Shown: positions 50,201-61,440 of the stretch, one piece after another
Layout: each line of letters begins with the position of its first letter
How positions within the stretch are numbered: the first letter of the stretch is position 1
Source: Picochlorum sp. 'celeri'
Taxonomy: Eukaryota; Chlorophyta; Trebouxiophyceae
Length of the DNA stretch: 64,000 nucleotides
Assembly (NCBI GenBank): GCA_010909725.1
Contig: JAACMV010000001.1
Location: 903,533 to 967,532 of the forward strand
Direction: 5' to 3'
The notes under the pieces: generated by a model
Told to the model about the DNA's origin: nothing
The model's input: only the letters and a program-made list of their open reading frames with translations
Databases searched by the model: none
Program-made: the position numbers and the translations under genes

Positions 50201-52500
50201 ATGGCAACCAAGGAGAAGGCCACCATTGGTGGTGTATTGTGTCATCCCAAAGATGCTCCTCCATGTGGCATTTTGGCGGCAGCTGATGTATTGCAGCTGG
50301 ATCTTGCCAAAAAGGAAGATGAGAAACTGAAGAAAACGATTGAATTCCGTTTCGATGCCAGGTATGGTGCCTTTGCCGCTGCTGGAGCAACCTTTCTCAC
50401 GTGACTGACATGCTGAGGACTTTCTTCGTATATTGCCAAGAGGAACATGGATAACATCTATACGGTTTGGTGTGCAGTGGAGAGGTCTTGGAGGGACTGT
50501 GTTCCTGTATGAAATACATTGCTCGATCGAGTGGGATCGTAGCGGAGACAGGGTTGTATGGGAGGAGCCCACTGGCTGCCTGTCAGATTGACTCGTTTCT
50601 GGATTTTGCTGAGAAGCACGTTGTCCCTGGTACAGGTTTGGATGCTGCGTGTGCATCCATGGATGTGTATTTGTCTTGCAGAACGTATTTTGTCGGTCAT
50701 GAGTTGACACTTGCCGATATTGCCATCTGGGGGCAGCTCATGGCTGCCCCTCAGGCACAGAGGATGCGCCAGACATACCATCACGTGGACAGATGGTTCA
50801 GCCATATCGACTCTCTTCCAGCTATGAAAGCTATCGCGGAAACATATGCTCCTAAAAAGAAAAAGGTTGAGAAATCAAAGGGCGTCAAGGTTACCAAAGG
50901 AGACGCAGGGGACCCATTTGCTATCAAATTGCCAAATATTGTGGATGGGGCTGTGGTGACACGTTTCCCTCCGGAACCCTCTGGATATCTCCATATTGGG
51001 CATGCGAAAGCCGCGTTGATCAATCAAGAGATTGCCGACAGATACCATGGGGTCATGAGGATGCGATTTGATGACACCAACCCATCCAAAGAGAAGGATG
51101 AATTTGTGGAGAATATCATTGAGGATTGCAAACGCCTCAAACTTCGATACGAGAAGATCACATATACGTCTGATTACTTTCCACAACTCTTTGAGTGCGC
51201 TGATAGAATGATCAAAGCTGGGCTGTTGTACGCCGATGATACCCCAGTTGAGCAGATGAGAGAGGAGCGCATGCACGGTGTAGAAAGCAAACGGCGCAAC
51301 AGACCAGTCGAGGAGACTCAACGCATCTTTAAAGAAATGATTGCTGGTTCCGAGGAAGGAGTGGTCAACTGTCTTCGAGTCAAATTGGACATGTCCAACC
51401 CCAACAAGGCACTGCGTGACCCAGTCTGTTTCAGATGCAATGATGGTCATCACTGGCGAACAGGATATACATACAAGTGTTATCCAACCTACGATTTTGC
51501 CTGTCCATTTGTAGATGCATATGAAGGCGTGACGCATGCCCTTCGTACGTCCGAATACAGGGATAGAGAGGCGCAGTTTTACATGATTCTCAAACTGCAG
51601 CAGAGCGTCTGGCCAGAATTGCCACACGTGACAATGTGGGATTACGCTCGCATCTCATTTGTGTACACCGTCTTATCCAAAAGAAAGCTGACATGGTTTG
51701 TCACCGAGGGAATTGTGGATGGATGGGATGACCCACGAATGCCAACAGTTCAGGGCATCCTGCGACGAGGACTTCAGATTGAGGCATTAAGAGAATTCAT
51801 GCTCACGCAGGGCGCATCAAAGAATATCACATATCAAGAATGGGATAAGATTTGGGCGATGAATAAAAAATACATTGACCCAGTCTGCCCGAGGCACACT
51901 GCCGTCATCAAGAAGGATAGGGTGACAGTCTCCCTATCCGGAGCAGCCGCTGAGACAGTAGAGGTACCCAAGCATTTGAAATATCCACCCGCAGGAATGA
52001 AGAAACAGATCCGTACCGATAGAATTCTGATCGATCACGACGATGCATGCCTTCTCTCCGAGGGTGAGGAAGTCACCCTCATGGGATGGGGTAATGCCAT
52101 CATCAACACCATTCATCGCGAGAACGATACCATCACCTCCATCGACGCACGCTTACATCTTGAGGGAGACTTTAAAAAGACAAAGCTCAAGCTGACATGG
52201 TTGGCAGACACCAGCGACCTCTGCCCTCTCCAACTGGAGCACTATGGATACCTCATCACCAAGAAAAAGCTGGAAGAGGATGACACATTCGAAGATTGCG
52301 TCAACAGAAATTCTAAACACGTCATACAGGCTCTTGGAGACGTCAATATGAGAGATCTCAAGAAGGGAGACATTCTCCAACTGGAACGAAAAGGATACTA
52401 CATTGTCGACAGCGTCCCAGCAGACATTTCCTCCGACAACCCAGTCATCCTCTTTGACATCCCAGATGGCAAAGCCAAACAAGACCGCATGATCCAATAG
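50201..52500 (+). CDS. Glutamyl-tRNA synthetase, cytosolic type with GST-like domain
   Basis: Charges tRNA-Glu in the cytosol. Exons 50201-50361 and 50478-52500 (116-bp intron), 727 residues. An N-terminal GST-C-like domain (FVGHELTLADIAIWGQLMA) mediates assembly with other synthetases in fungi and animals. A Lys-rich hinge is followed by the class I core: TRFPPEPSGYLHIGHAKAALIN (HIGH motif), MRMRFDDTNPSKEKDEFV, and SKRKLTWFV for the KMSKS loop. The C-terminal anticodon-binding beta-barrels are of archaeal/eukaryotic type. The eukaryotic GluRS signature distinguishes it from GlnRS. It ends 2 bp before the stop of the convergent exonuclease gene. Confidence 0.95.
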
Positions 52501-52502
52501 TG

Positions 52503-53624
52503 TTACATAAACGTGTAAGAATCAGTATTCCATAAAGCTCGAAGCCGTTTCTCATGGCTTGCAAATTCCAATTCTCTAAACAACTGCCACACCTCTCTCC
52601 CACCATCCTCAGGCACGCTCAGCCTCAACGCCGCATCTATATCTATATTCGTCGCAGGCACATCCACATCCGTCCTCAACTCGACCAACTGCTTGCTCAA
52701 CCGCGCCGCAGCCAGGGCATCATCCGTCGCCAATGCTGTCGCTGCCCGTTTGGGTGTAGCCTCATCCCGCCGTACCAACACCTCTTCCAACGTACCAAAC
52801 TGCTTCAACAACGACACTGCCATCTTTGGACCAATCCCAGGCACACCAGGCACATTATCCGAGGAATCCCCCATCAGCGCCAACACATCAACAAACTGAC
52901 TGGGAACCAGACCCTGCCATTCCTCCACAAAATCATCCTCTGTATACGGAACAAGAGAATACTTTTGACTCGCATCATAGTACTGATTCTTCTTCGGTGG
53001 ACGCAACAGAATCAACCCGGGCCGAAGCAACTGGAAAAAATCCTTATCAGGTGATGCCACAGCCACCGTCATGTTCTCCTCCTCCACCGCCCTCCTCGCC
53101 AGCGTCCCAATCACATCATCCGCCTCCACCCCCGGCACCCGCACACTCGTCACATTCATCGCTTTGAGCACCTCCAGCACCACAGGAATCGCATCCACCA
53201 CCTCCTCCGGAGCAGGAGGCCTCTGCCCCTTGTACCCCTGATACAGTTCGTGCCGAAACGTCTTCCCTGATGCATCAAACACCACAGCCATATGCGTCGG
53301 ATGAGGCATTAATTCTAATAAAGACAATAAAGTAGAGAGAAATCCAAACTCCACCGTCGTATCCCGCCCCTTGGTCGTCGTCAATCGATGGTTGTTGGAA
53401 TGGGGAAATGCGAAATGCGATCGATACAGCAACGCCATCGCATCCGTCAAGATCAGCCTCTTCTCCCGATTCTTCTTCTCCTCAGCCATAACGACATCAT
53501 GGCTACTACTGCTACTGCGCATGGCAACCAGACCACTGGGTCGTTGTGCCAACAGAGAGCTCGGCCCCTGCCTGGCAGACGTCCCGACGACAACAAGTCG
53601 TCTTACCATTCTCAACAATCTCAT
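52503..53624 (-). CDS. 5'-3' exonuclease, PolA-like, organelle-targeted (OEX type)
   Basis: Encodes 373 residues. A basic leader of about 50 residues (MRLLRMVRRLVVVGTSARQ) is mitochondrion- or plastid-like. Then comes a 5'-3' exonuclease / flap endonuclease domain as in bacterial PolA: RLILTDAMALLYRSHF, PTHMAVVFDASGKTFRHELYQGYKGQRPP, VEADDVIGTLARRA, VASPDKDFFQLL, and the helix-hairpin-helix GDSSDNVPGVPGIGPKMAVSLL. Metal-binding Asp residues are all present. In plants such stand-alone proteins act in organelle DNA replication and primer removal. No polymerase domain is attached. Confidence 0.92.
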   Translation of the reverse strand: MRLLRMVRRLVVVGTSARQGPSSLLAQRPSGLVAMRSSSSSHDVVMAEEKKNREKRLILTDAMALLYRSHFAFPHSNNHRLTTTKGRDTTVEFGFLSTLLSLLELMPHPTHMAVVFDASGKTFRHELYQGYKGQRPPAPEEVVDAIPVVLEVLKAMNVTSVRVPGVEADDVIGTLARRAVEEENMTVAVASPDKDFFQLLRPGLILLRPPKKNQYYDASQKYSLVPYTEDDFVEEWQGLVPSQFVDVLALMGDSSDNVPGVPGIGPKMAVSLLKQFGTLEEVLVRRDEATPKRAATALATDDALAAARLSKQLVELRTDVDVPATNIDIDAALRLSVPEDGGREVWQLFRELEFASHEKRLRALWNTDSYTFM

Positions 53625-53696
53625 ACAATGCTATACATATCGCATATGCAACAATAAATATACATTCATTCGAAATAATAATACTAATAACAACGC

Positions 53697-54290
53697 CTAC
53701 GTTTCATCCTCACCCTCTTGCTGCTGGTTGGATGATGATGAGAAGAGACTTCCTTTGAACCCAACCCCTTTCAACAACTCTTCAGCCTCTTGAATAACAC
53801 TCTCTTCCAGATTCTTCAATGCATCTAATTCAGAACAGGCATCCTTAATGGCAGCACCCAACTCAGTCTTACTATTCATGGCATCCCTATATGTGCCTGG
53901 AATCTACACACAGACATATATATCAGAATCATCATCATGAGAATGCGTAGTTTTCTATGAAGAAGAAGAAGAAGAATGGAAATAACCGTGGACGTGAATG
54001 AATAGCATTCATACCTGATTGTTAGGATTGAAAATCTCATCATCATCATCCTCTTGTTCTCCTTCTCCTGCAGGAGAATTCTCCTTGTTGGAAGAAGAAG
54101 AAGAAGAAAAAGGCTCTCCACTACCTGCCTGCAGTGGTCTTCTCGCAGCAATATTATTATTTTGATAATGATTCCGATTTCCTCCTCTTCTTTTTACCAT
54201 CATCAGCATGGAAGAAGAGCAAGGCCCATGATGGCGCATGATGCTGCCTGGGCGACTCGCATGGGTCAGTCGGACAAGCCCCGTGGTCAT
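53697..54290 (-). CDS. Small two-exon protein of unknown function
   Basis: Exons 54015-54290 and 53697-53903 (111-bp intron, AATCAG|GTATG...GTGTAG), 160 residues. The splice gives IFNPNNQ joined to IPGTYRDAMNSKTELGAAIKDACSELDALKNLEESVIQEAEELLKGVGFKG, a continuous amphipathic helical region. The N-terminus is Arg/Ser/Met-rich, like a transit peptide, then a Ser run and an acidic stretch. Flanking GAAGAA repeats lie in the intron and exon 1. The family is not recognised; the length and helix suggest a small organelle subunit. Confidence 0.55.
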
Positions 54291-54369
54291 GATTATATGT
54301 ATTCCTCTGTTTACAACAAGAAAAAATTATATGTGGTATATATATTCCCCTGGTGGCATGGGATGACAT

Positions 54370-55178
54370 TTACCATGGGATTGGGCGGAATTCCTCATCG
54401 TCATCGCCCAGGGCCTTTTTGGCCTCGAGAATCACTGGGGCAATGGACAGGGCCATGACAGCTACGGTGGCTTCAGCTCCCACGGAGGAGGTGAAGATAT
54501 TGTTATGGCCTGGGTCTTCCAAATGCTTCTTCAAGCATTCGATTGGTCCCATTCCCTGGACAGCAGCCTGGGAGCAGAATCCGATAAAGGCAACCATGGC
54601 AAGACGGGCATTTTTAATTTCCTTGAGTCTCTTCTCATCAGAGGCCATGCCCATTGGGTCGAATGGGTGCATGCCAAAGGCACCAGACTCTCCGGTCCTC
54701 TCCCATCCCTTGACACGGAGGGCTTCGAGGACAGCCATGACTGGAATCTCCACGGCCAAGAGGGTCTTGTTGTCCAAGGCATACTCCTTGGCTCCGGCAG
54801 TCCACCAATCTCCAGCACCCACCAAGTCAGTGAAGAGGATTCCTGCCACGGCGGCCATGGCCCATCGGCCGTTGGTCAACTCGGCTTCTCTATAGTATGG
54901 GAGAACCTCGGTGTTGGTTCCCAAGCGGAGTGGGTCGAATCCGTAGTCTCCTGGCATGGATCCATCCAAATGCTTTGGGGCAGCAGCACCTGCTCATGAT
55001 CAGAGAGACACAGAGTGTCAGTCAGAGGGTCGCCATGCGAGTAGCAATTACCTATTAAACACATACCTGGATACCATGTTGGTCGAGCAGCAGCGCACAC
55101 GTGAGAAGAACTACGAGCACGGGTGGTCGTGTTCTTGGCAGCGAAGAGATGACGGGCAGTGGTTGTCGAGGCCATCAT
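54370..55178 (-). CDS. Light-harvesting chlorophyll-binding protein, LHC superfamily
   Basis: Exons 55067-55178 and 54370-54989 (77-bp intron, CCAG|GTATG...GAGCAG), 243 residues. Transit peptide MMASTTTARHLFAAKNTTTRARSSSHVCA, then [30 protein letters not shown]. Helix B carries REAELTNGRWAMAAVAG and helix C EIKNARLAMVAFIG, where Ala replaces the common Gly. A long acidic C-terminus (ALGDDDEEFRPIPW) follows. Closest in style to Lhca-type proteins and paralogous to the LHC gene at 46259, with which it shares the PG(A)xAPKHLDG start. Divergent from the PPR gene. Confidence 0.92.
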
Positions 55179-55514
55179 GGTTGATTGATAATACCTGGGA
55201 TGTATATATCTGATATTCTTCTTTCTTTTGGTTTAGTTCGTGGTGTTGCGTGTCGGTGAGATTCAAGAGGGGGTCTTGGTTCTGGTTCTAGATGACGAAA
55301 GATTTCCTCGAAATGTTTTTATATACGGAACATCTTTTCTTCCGTAAAAGAATACATTGAAGAAGAAGAAGACCATGTACTCTTGTTTTTTGGGGCTGCC
55401 TGATGCGACGATACTACTACTCCTACTATCAGGTTGATTCTCTTTGTTTTTTTGGCAAGGAAGAACGATACGACTAGTAGTAGCTGACGACGAGGAGAGA
55501 GAGGAGGAGCTGGT
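55179..55514. promoter_or_regulatory. Divergent promoter region, LHC / PPR genes
   Basis: 336 bp, with GAAGAAGAAG runs and a long pyrimidine-rich tract. The gap includes both 5' UTRs. No gene is seen. Confidence 0.4.
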
Positions 55515-57110
55515 ATGGGATGTTGCCGAGGGATGCCTCTCAGCCATGCTGCCTCTGTTCCGAATTCAAAGGGAGTGGTGGGGATATATCAATCATCATC
55601 TTTATGGTGTTGCTCGAGTAGAAGGAGGGTGACTGGGGTGGAGCGGGGTGTGCTTGCTGTTCAGCATGGTTTGAACAAAGACAATCATGTCAGTGGTGGC
55701 ATGGGCGGGGATGATGCGAGGGATGTGGCATCTCGAGAGAGAATCGAGCATAAGAAGAAGAAGAAGAAGAAGAAGAAGCATGATTCCAGGAGCAGTGATG
55801 TGAATACTGTTACAGTGCCTGTGTCTCGTCAGGGGATGATTGTGCATCATTTGGTCGAGTTGGGGGAGTTTGATGAGGAATTTTTGGAGCAACAGCCAGT
55901 GAATACGCTGAATTGGTGTATACGAATTCTTGGCAAGTATAAGCGTCCGGATGTGGCGGAGCAATTGTTTCATTGGATGCGGTTGAAAGGGATGGCGAAT
56001 GAGCATTCGTTGCTCAAGTTGTTTGAAGGGTTGGAGGCGGCGAGGTGTCCTCCTGCGAGGGCGGTGCGGGCGTGGAGGAATGTGTCGAGAATGCAATGTC
56101 CTTTTACTCCGGGGTGTTTGAGCACGGCAGGGTTGCTCAAGACGTTTCGTCCTTTTAAGGATTTGAAAGGGGCTCTTCGGATACTCAAGGAGGTCAAGAT
56201 GCGGGGGCTTCCACTGAATGAATATGGGTATAATATTGTGATTAGGATTGCAGCAGACTGTGGAGATGTGGAGACGGCATTAGCGTTGGAGGAGGAGTTG
56301 CGGCTTGATGGGGATTTACAGGTTGATGTGAGGACATATTCGGCGTTGATGCATGCGTTGGCATCGACGCAAAAGTGGTCTCAGACGAGGACAGTGGATG
56401 GATTGTTGAGACGGGTGGATCTGAGGCCGGATGCCACGCTGGCATTACAGTTGATATCTGGGTATGCAAGGTGTGGATGGCCAGCAGCAGCAGAGGCAAT
56501 TTTAGACGAGTTTAGTGAGAATAGTGGGCGTGATAGGCCAAATAGAAGTCATTGGAATGCACTGTTGTATGCATATGCGACTGCTCGGCAGTACAATGGG
56601 TGCTTGATGGCGTATAAAAGGATGACACAAGAGGTTGGTATACGGCCTGATAGTTATACCATGGTTGCCTTGTTGAAGGCGGGGAGGCGGTCTCAGGCTG
56701 GTCGAACAGCCGTATCATTTGTATTGCATCAGGTACAGGAGCATGATGTGGCGATCACAGTCGAGCTTGCATCCTCGGCAATTGCATGTTGTAGGACAGT
56801 GCCGTATGTGTCAAAAGAAGAGGCTGTGAAGAGTAGAGATTTGGCGGATAGCGTGTGGGATTTGATGATTGATAGGGGTGTTGAACCAAACAGAATTGCG
56901 TATAATACCCTCATGGCTGCCCGGTCGGATGCAGGGGATTTGAATGGGGTGAAGGAGTTGTTTGACTCGTTGGAAAAAAATCCCCACGTGGATCCTGATG
57001 AAGCGACTTGGAATATTCTGTTAAAAACGTATGAACGAGAAGGGGATTGGAAAGCACTTGAAAGCACGACTGTATTGAGAGATACATGGAGGACATTGCA
57101 TGATCCTTAA
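55515..57110 (+). CDS. Pentatricopeptide-repeat (PPR) protein
   Basis: Organellar RNA-binding protein by family. Encodes 531 residues from the ATG at 55515. The N-terminus is Arg/Ser-rich and includes a nine-residue Lys run encoded by an (AAG)n microsatellite (about 55750-55782). PPR motifs follow from about residue 130, for example VNTLNWCIRILGKYKRPDVAEQLFHWM, YNIVIRIAADCGDVETALAL, TYSALMHALASTQKW, SHWNALLYAYATARQYNGCLMAYKRM, AYNTLMAARSDAGDLNGVKELFDSL and TWNILLKTYEREGDW. Target RNA unknown. It ends 22 bp from the convergent PNPase gene. Confidence 0.9.
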   Translation: MGCCRGMPLSHAASVPNSKGVVGIYQSSSLWCCSSRRRVTGVERGVLAVQHGLNKDNHVSGGMGGDDARDVASRERIEHKKKKKKKKKHDSRSSDVNTVTVPVSRQGMIVHHLVELGEFDEEFLEQQPVNTLNWCIRILGKYKRPDVAEQLFHWMRLKGMANEHSLLKLFEGLEAARCPPARAVRAWRNVSRMQCPFTPGCLSTAGLLKTFRPFKDLKGALRILKEVKMRGLPLNEYGYNIVIRIAADCGDVETALALEEELRLDGDLQVDVRTYSALMHALASTQKWSQTRTVDGLLRRVDLRPDATLALQLISGYARCGWPAAAEAILDEFSENSGRDRPNRSHWNALLYAYATARQYNGCLMAYKRMTQEVGIRPDSYTMVALLKAGRRSQAGRTAVSFVLHQVQEHDVAITVELASSAIACCRTVPYVSKEEAVKSRDLADSVWDLMIDRGVEPNRIAYNTLMAARSDAGDLNGVKELFDSLEKNPHVDPDEATWNILLKTYEREGDWKALESTTVLRDTWRTLHDP

Positions 57111-57132
57111 CGTACAAAAAATGAATGTTACA

Positions 57133-60100
57133 TTACTCATTGCTACTCTTATTGTCATGTTCTATCACTGCCCGGCGACTCGCCCTAATTTTGCCATTCT
57201 TACCTTTCTGATCTGGCTCCACCTCGAGGATCATCACATCCACGGTATCACCTTCTGAGACAACGTCATTCATGACTTCTGTCCGCTCACTATCCCATTC
57301 ACTCACGTGGAGAAGAGCATCCCTCCCTTTGGCAACATTGACAAAGGCACCATAGCCTTGAACTTGTTTGACTTTTGCATTTCTAAGGATAGCACCTGGC
57401 TTGAGCTCCTCTTTCGAGAGCAAATTCAAGTCTTCTTTGTCCTCTTCCTCTTGGAGGGCAGATTCCGGTGGTTTGTGTCCATCTAATTCGAGAACAGCCT
57501 TTCTGCTAAGTTTCACCTTGCCATTCGATGCTGACACCTCAATCACCATGACATCCACAACATCGCCTTCTTTCACGACGTCGGCGATGGACGCTGTGCG
57601 TTTGAAATCCCACTCGCTCACATGCAAGAGACCATCCTTCTTGGGTGCAATTTCCACAAAGGCACCAAATGAAGTAACCTGCACTACCTTTGCATTTCTA
57701 TACACCATTCCAGGTTCTGGATCTGTTATTATGTTGAGAATTATACTCTTTGCTTGCTCAATAGCCTCATCGCTTGGACCTTTGAGCTGCAGCTCGCCAT
57801 CTTGGTCAAAGTCGAGTTCAACGCCAGTCTCGTCCTGAATGCCTCTGGCAGTTCTGCCTCCAGATCCAATTACAGCACCAATTTTATCTACTGGAACGGT
57901 CATGAATGATATTCGTGGGGAGTATGGTGACAAAATGTTTCTAGGCGGAGGGCTGCACTTTTTCATTTCTGCAAGGATGTGTTTCCTTCCTTCCTTTGCC
58001 TGTGCAAGTGCTTGCTCCATAATTTCGAGAGTGATTCCCTCGACTTTAATATCCATTTGAAAAGCTGTCACACCATTGTCATCTCCAGCAACTTTGAAGT
58101 CCATGTCTCCCAGAGCATCTTCGCTGCCTAGAATGTCTGTCAAGACGACAAATTTTCCATCTGGTTCTAAAATCAGTCCCATGGCAACCCCAGCAACCAT
58201 TCGAGAGATGGGCACTCCTATATAATGATTTAGTTATTGGTTAGTATGCAAGAATAGACGATTGATGTAGAAGGAGCAACCAAGGGAAAATCTCCATGGA
58301 GAGGAAAATCTCCCTTACGATATCTCCTTCTTCGGCAACGATAACTCTAGGCCCACATGCATTCGAGTCGTGATCATTCGCATACGCGTCACGCCCCGCC
58401 AAGGAAGTAAGGCCTGCAATCTAGTATTTTTCAAACAAACATACCTGCATCCATCATGGAGAGGCAACCTCCACAAACTGAGGCCATGGAGGAAGAACCA
58501 TTAGACTCGGTAATGGTACTTTCCACCCTAATCGTATACGGGAATTCCTTCTCCTCTGGTACAGTAGGTACCAATGCACGCTCAGCCAAATTTCCATGAC
58601 CAATCTCACGCCTCCCTGGAGCTCCAACCCTACCGGTCTCCCCCACAGAAGAAGGAGGGAAAAAGTACTGCAGATAAAACCTTCTTTCTTCGTCCTCTTC
58701 AGAGGCCATTGAATCTACTCTTTGCGCAGATGCTTTGCATCCCAATGTTGTGACGGCCACAGCCTGTGTCTCTCCACGTGTGAACAACGCAGATCCATGA
58801 GTTCGTGGCAAAAGCCCAGCCCGACTCCAGATTGGCCTCACATCTTTGACACCTCGGCCATCAGCCCTGTACCCATCACGGATCACTAAATTCCTCATCA
58901 CCCTAGATTCTACTCGTTTCAATCCCATAGAAACAGTCGTTGCATCGTATCTCCCATCCTCATCTTCCCCCTCGACAATCACGAGCTTCTCCTTCACCTT
59001 TTCTTTAAACACAGCGACAGCCTCTGATCGACTCTTCTTCTTTGAAATATTTCTGTACGCATCTTCAATCTCATTTCCAATCATTCCCATAATGGTCTCA
59101 TCCAAACCTGCTGGTGGAATTTTCAAATCGTCCACTCGCTTCTCTTTGCCCAGTTCATCAGCCCAGGACTCGATGCATCGGCATTGCTCAGCAATCGACT
59201 CCTGTCCAAGCCGCACCGCCTACACACACATGACACATTCATCCTCAGCTCCAAACACGTAAGAAAGACAGCATGAATGCATTATCAGACATAAAAAACA
59301 GTGCCTCAGATACCGTCCTAAATGTTGGTATCATGTGCCTTCCTCTGAGAAAAATAAGGAAAGCTTCTATAGATGCCATGATTTAGTGTTCACATCACCA
59401 GCACACACACTCAATATACCCTACATGACAGTTGACTCACCTCCAGCATTTGCTCCTCTGTCAAAAAGTCACAGAAACCTTCAATCATCAACACAGCATC
59501 CTTGGTCCCTGCCATGACAAGATCAAGAGAGCTCTGCTCTGTCTCCGACACGGTTGGGTTCACCACAAATTCACCATTCAACAAACCAACACGAGCGCCC
59601 GCCACAACATTCTTCAACGGCACATCAGATAGAGCAAGAGCTGCACCAGCAGCGGTGATGGCAAGAGGCTCTGGAGAATTCTCAAAGTCGTATGACAGCA
59701 CCCACTGAAGAACCTGGATGCTATGAGGCCAGCCATCTGCAATCATGGGTCTGATTGGTCTATCAACCAAGCGAGATACTAAAACCTCATTTTCCTTTTG
59801 ACGCGAGTCCCTCTTGAAAAAAGACCCACTCGTCCTACCTGCTGCACTAAATCGTTCGGTATAATTGATTTGCAACGGAGCAAAGCTGCCATCACTTGCA
59901 AAATCATTGTCTGAGCATGCTGTGGTATACAGCACCGTCTCCCCATCCGTCACCATGACAGCTGCAGACGCTTGCCTCCCAATTTCTCCAGTTTCTAAGG
60001 TAATCTGCACCAAGAAGCGAGTCATCATGAGTCCAATCCAGCAACCGTCAACAAAATTAGAGGCATGCAAGAGTGGAGTCAAACAAACACGCAATCATAC

Positions 60101-60409
60101 AGATCCAGAAATGCATTCACGTACATATCTATTTCCATATTTCAAACGGAGAGCATGCGCTGTCGGAGCTTGCGCCCCAATCGACTGCTCCGTTTCCGCA
60201 GCAGCCCTGAGCACATGCCTCACACCTCTTCCCCTACCAACTGGTGCACATTGTCCTAGAATTTTATCAGAAGATGCTCTTTGTAATAGGCATCGTCGAT
60301 TCAAATAACCCGTAGACGACTGGAACGCTAGGAAGGGCCTGGCACTTCCGATACTGCATCTGCCAGTAAAGGACATGCGCCCATTCCCACAGAGCGTTAT
60401 AAATTCCAT
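57133..60409 (-). CDS. Polynucleotide phosphorylase with two S1 domains
   Basis: Phosphorolytic 3'-5' RNA exonuclease and polyadenylating enzyme of plastid or mitochondrion. Four exons: 60125-60409, 59441-60004, 58445-59219 and 57133-58217 (introns 120, 221 and 227 bp), 902 residues. Order: transit peptide (about 90), RNase PH domain 1 (GEIGRQASAAVMVTDGETVLYTTACS, RDSRQKENEVLVSRLVDRPIRP), helical linker, RNase PH domain 2 (RDGYRADGRGVKDVRPI, GSALFTRGETQAVAVTTLG, SSMASVCGGCLSMMDAGVPI), KH domain (VDKIGAVIGSGGRTARGIQDETG), and two S1 domains (GMVYRNAKVVQVTSFGAFVEI and GAILRNAKVKQVQGYGAFVNV). Plant and bacterial enzymes usually have one S1 domain. Confidence 0.95.
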
Positions 60410-60512
60410 CTATGACAGAAATAATAATGTAAGTTTCAATTAATGGGTCATCGCGGGGCAATGTACCTTGAGTACTGAACAATCATCCTGTGTGGCCATC
60501 AATCACCGGGAG

Positions 60513-61440
60513 ATGGGGTTGATTGCCCATGTTCTAGTGCAGATACCGAAGCGATGTGATTCACATTGTTTTCAAATGCAAAGGATGAATCCCTCGGTGT
60601 TATGGCATGGGAAGATATCGCCCATCACAAGTAATCATCACCAGATTGCCACATGTGGGTTTCGTTATAGGTTTCCATCGAGGCACTACCGCCTCTGGGC
60701 GATGCCTGATGCGTATTACCGATTAGATAATTTGATTTGGCGAGGATCCGAGGCAGAAGCCTTGCAGCCTGGAAGTCTTCCTGAGCAGTTGACTCCCCCT
60801 TGGAAGGTATCCAACAAACTAGTCATGGAGTCCGTCCATATGCACGTCTCATACATATGTATCGTATTGTGCAGATCACACTATTAAGCGATGGATCAGT
60901 GACTCGACATCTTCAGCTTATGACTGGCCAGACAGTCACAGTTGAGTGCTTAGAAATGCAAGATGTGGGGCTGTTTTCTGCCCAGTCAATCCCAGGCAAG
61001 GCATACATTCCTCAGACAGAAGAAGAATTCCGCACAGTCCGACGGCAAGTTTTCCTTAAAATGTCTGATGAGGTGGAGAGGCCGTACGTGTATGCTTCGT
61101 CGTGGTGGAGAAGAGACGTGGTTGATGAGTACCTGAAGGATAGGAGCAAACCAATATGGACATCACTGAGCTCAGAGCGTACAGAATTGTTTAGAGAGAT
61201 CATAGAAGTAGAGCACGGATACTGCGGAGAATTAGAAAGGTATGCAGTCGTTGATCATGTACTGGATGTAGGCATTTTTTTTCCTCCATTGCTTTCTCCT
61301 ACTGCAGGCATTTTGGATGCAAGGGCCCATTCTGGGCAAGGACATACATCTTCTGGCACAATCAAAAACCCCTCACGGTCATCTATGAGGTCTTTTCCCC
61401 TCGATTACATGAATTTCTAGGACCCAGTTGCTCCCTCTGA
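60513..61440 (+). CDS. Chorismate pyruvate-lyase-like protein (cyanobacterial DUF98 type)
   Basis: Exons 60513-60806, 60875-61239 and 61308-61440 (two 68-bp introns), 263 residues. The spliced product reads LTPPWK-ITLLSDGSVTRHLQLMTGQTVTVECLEMQ, then RRQVFLKMSDEVERPYVYASSWWRRDVVDEYL, PIWTSLSSERTELFREIIEVEHG and HFGCKGPFWARTYIFWHNQKPLTVIYEVFSPRLHEFLG. This order is that of the cyanobacterial/algal UbiC-like family that makes 4-hydroxybenzoate from chorismate for plastoquinone. The N-terminal 70 residues may target the plastid. The start is tentative; the frame is open upstream but without an ATG. Divergent from PNPase, about 100 bp apart. Confidence 0.82.
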
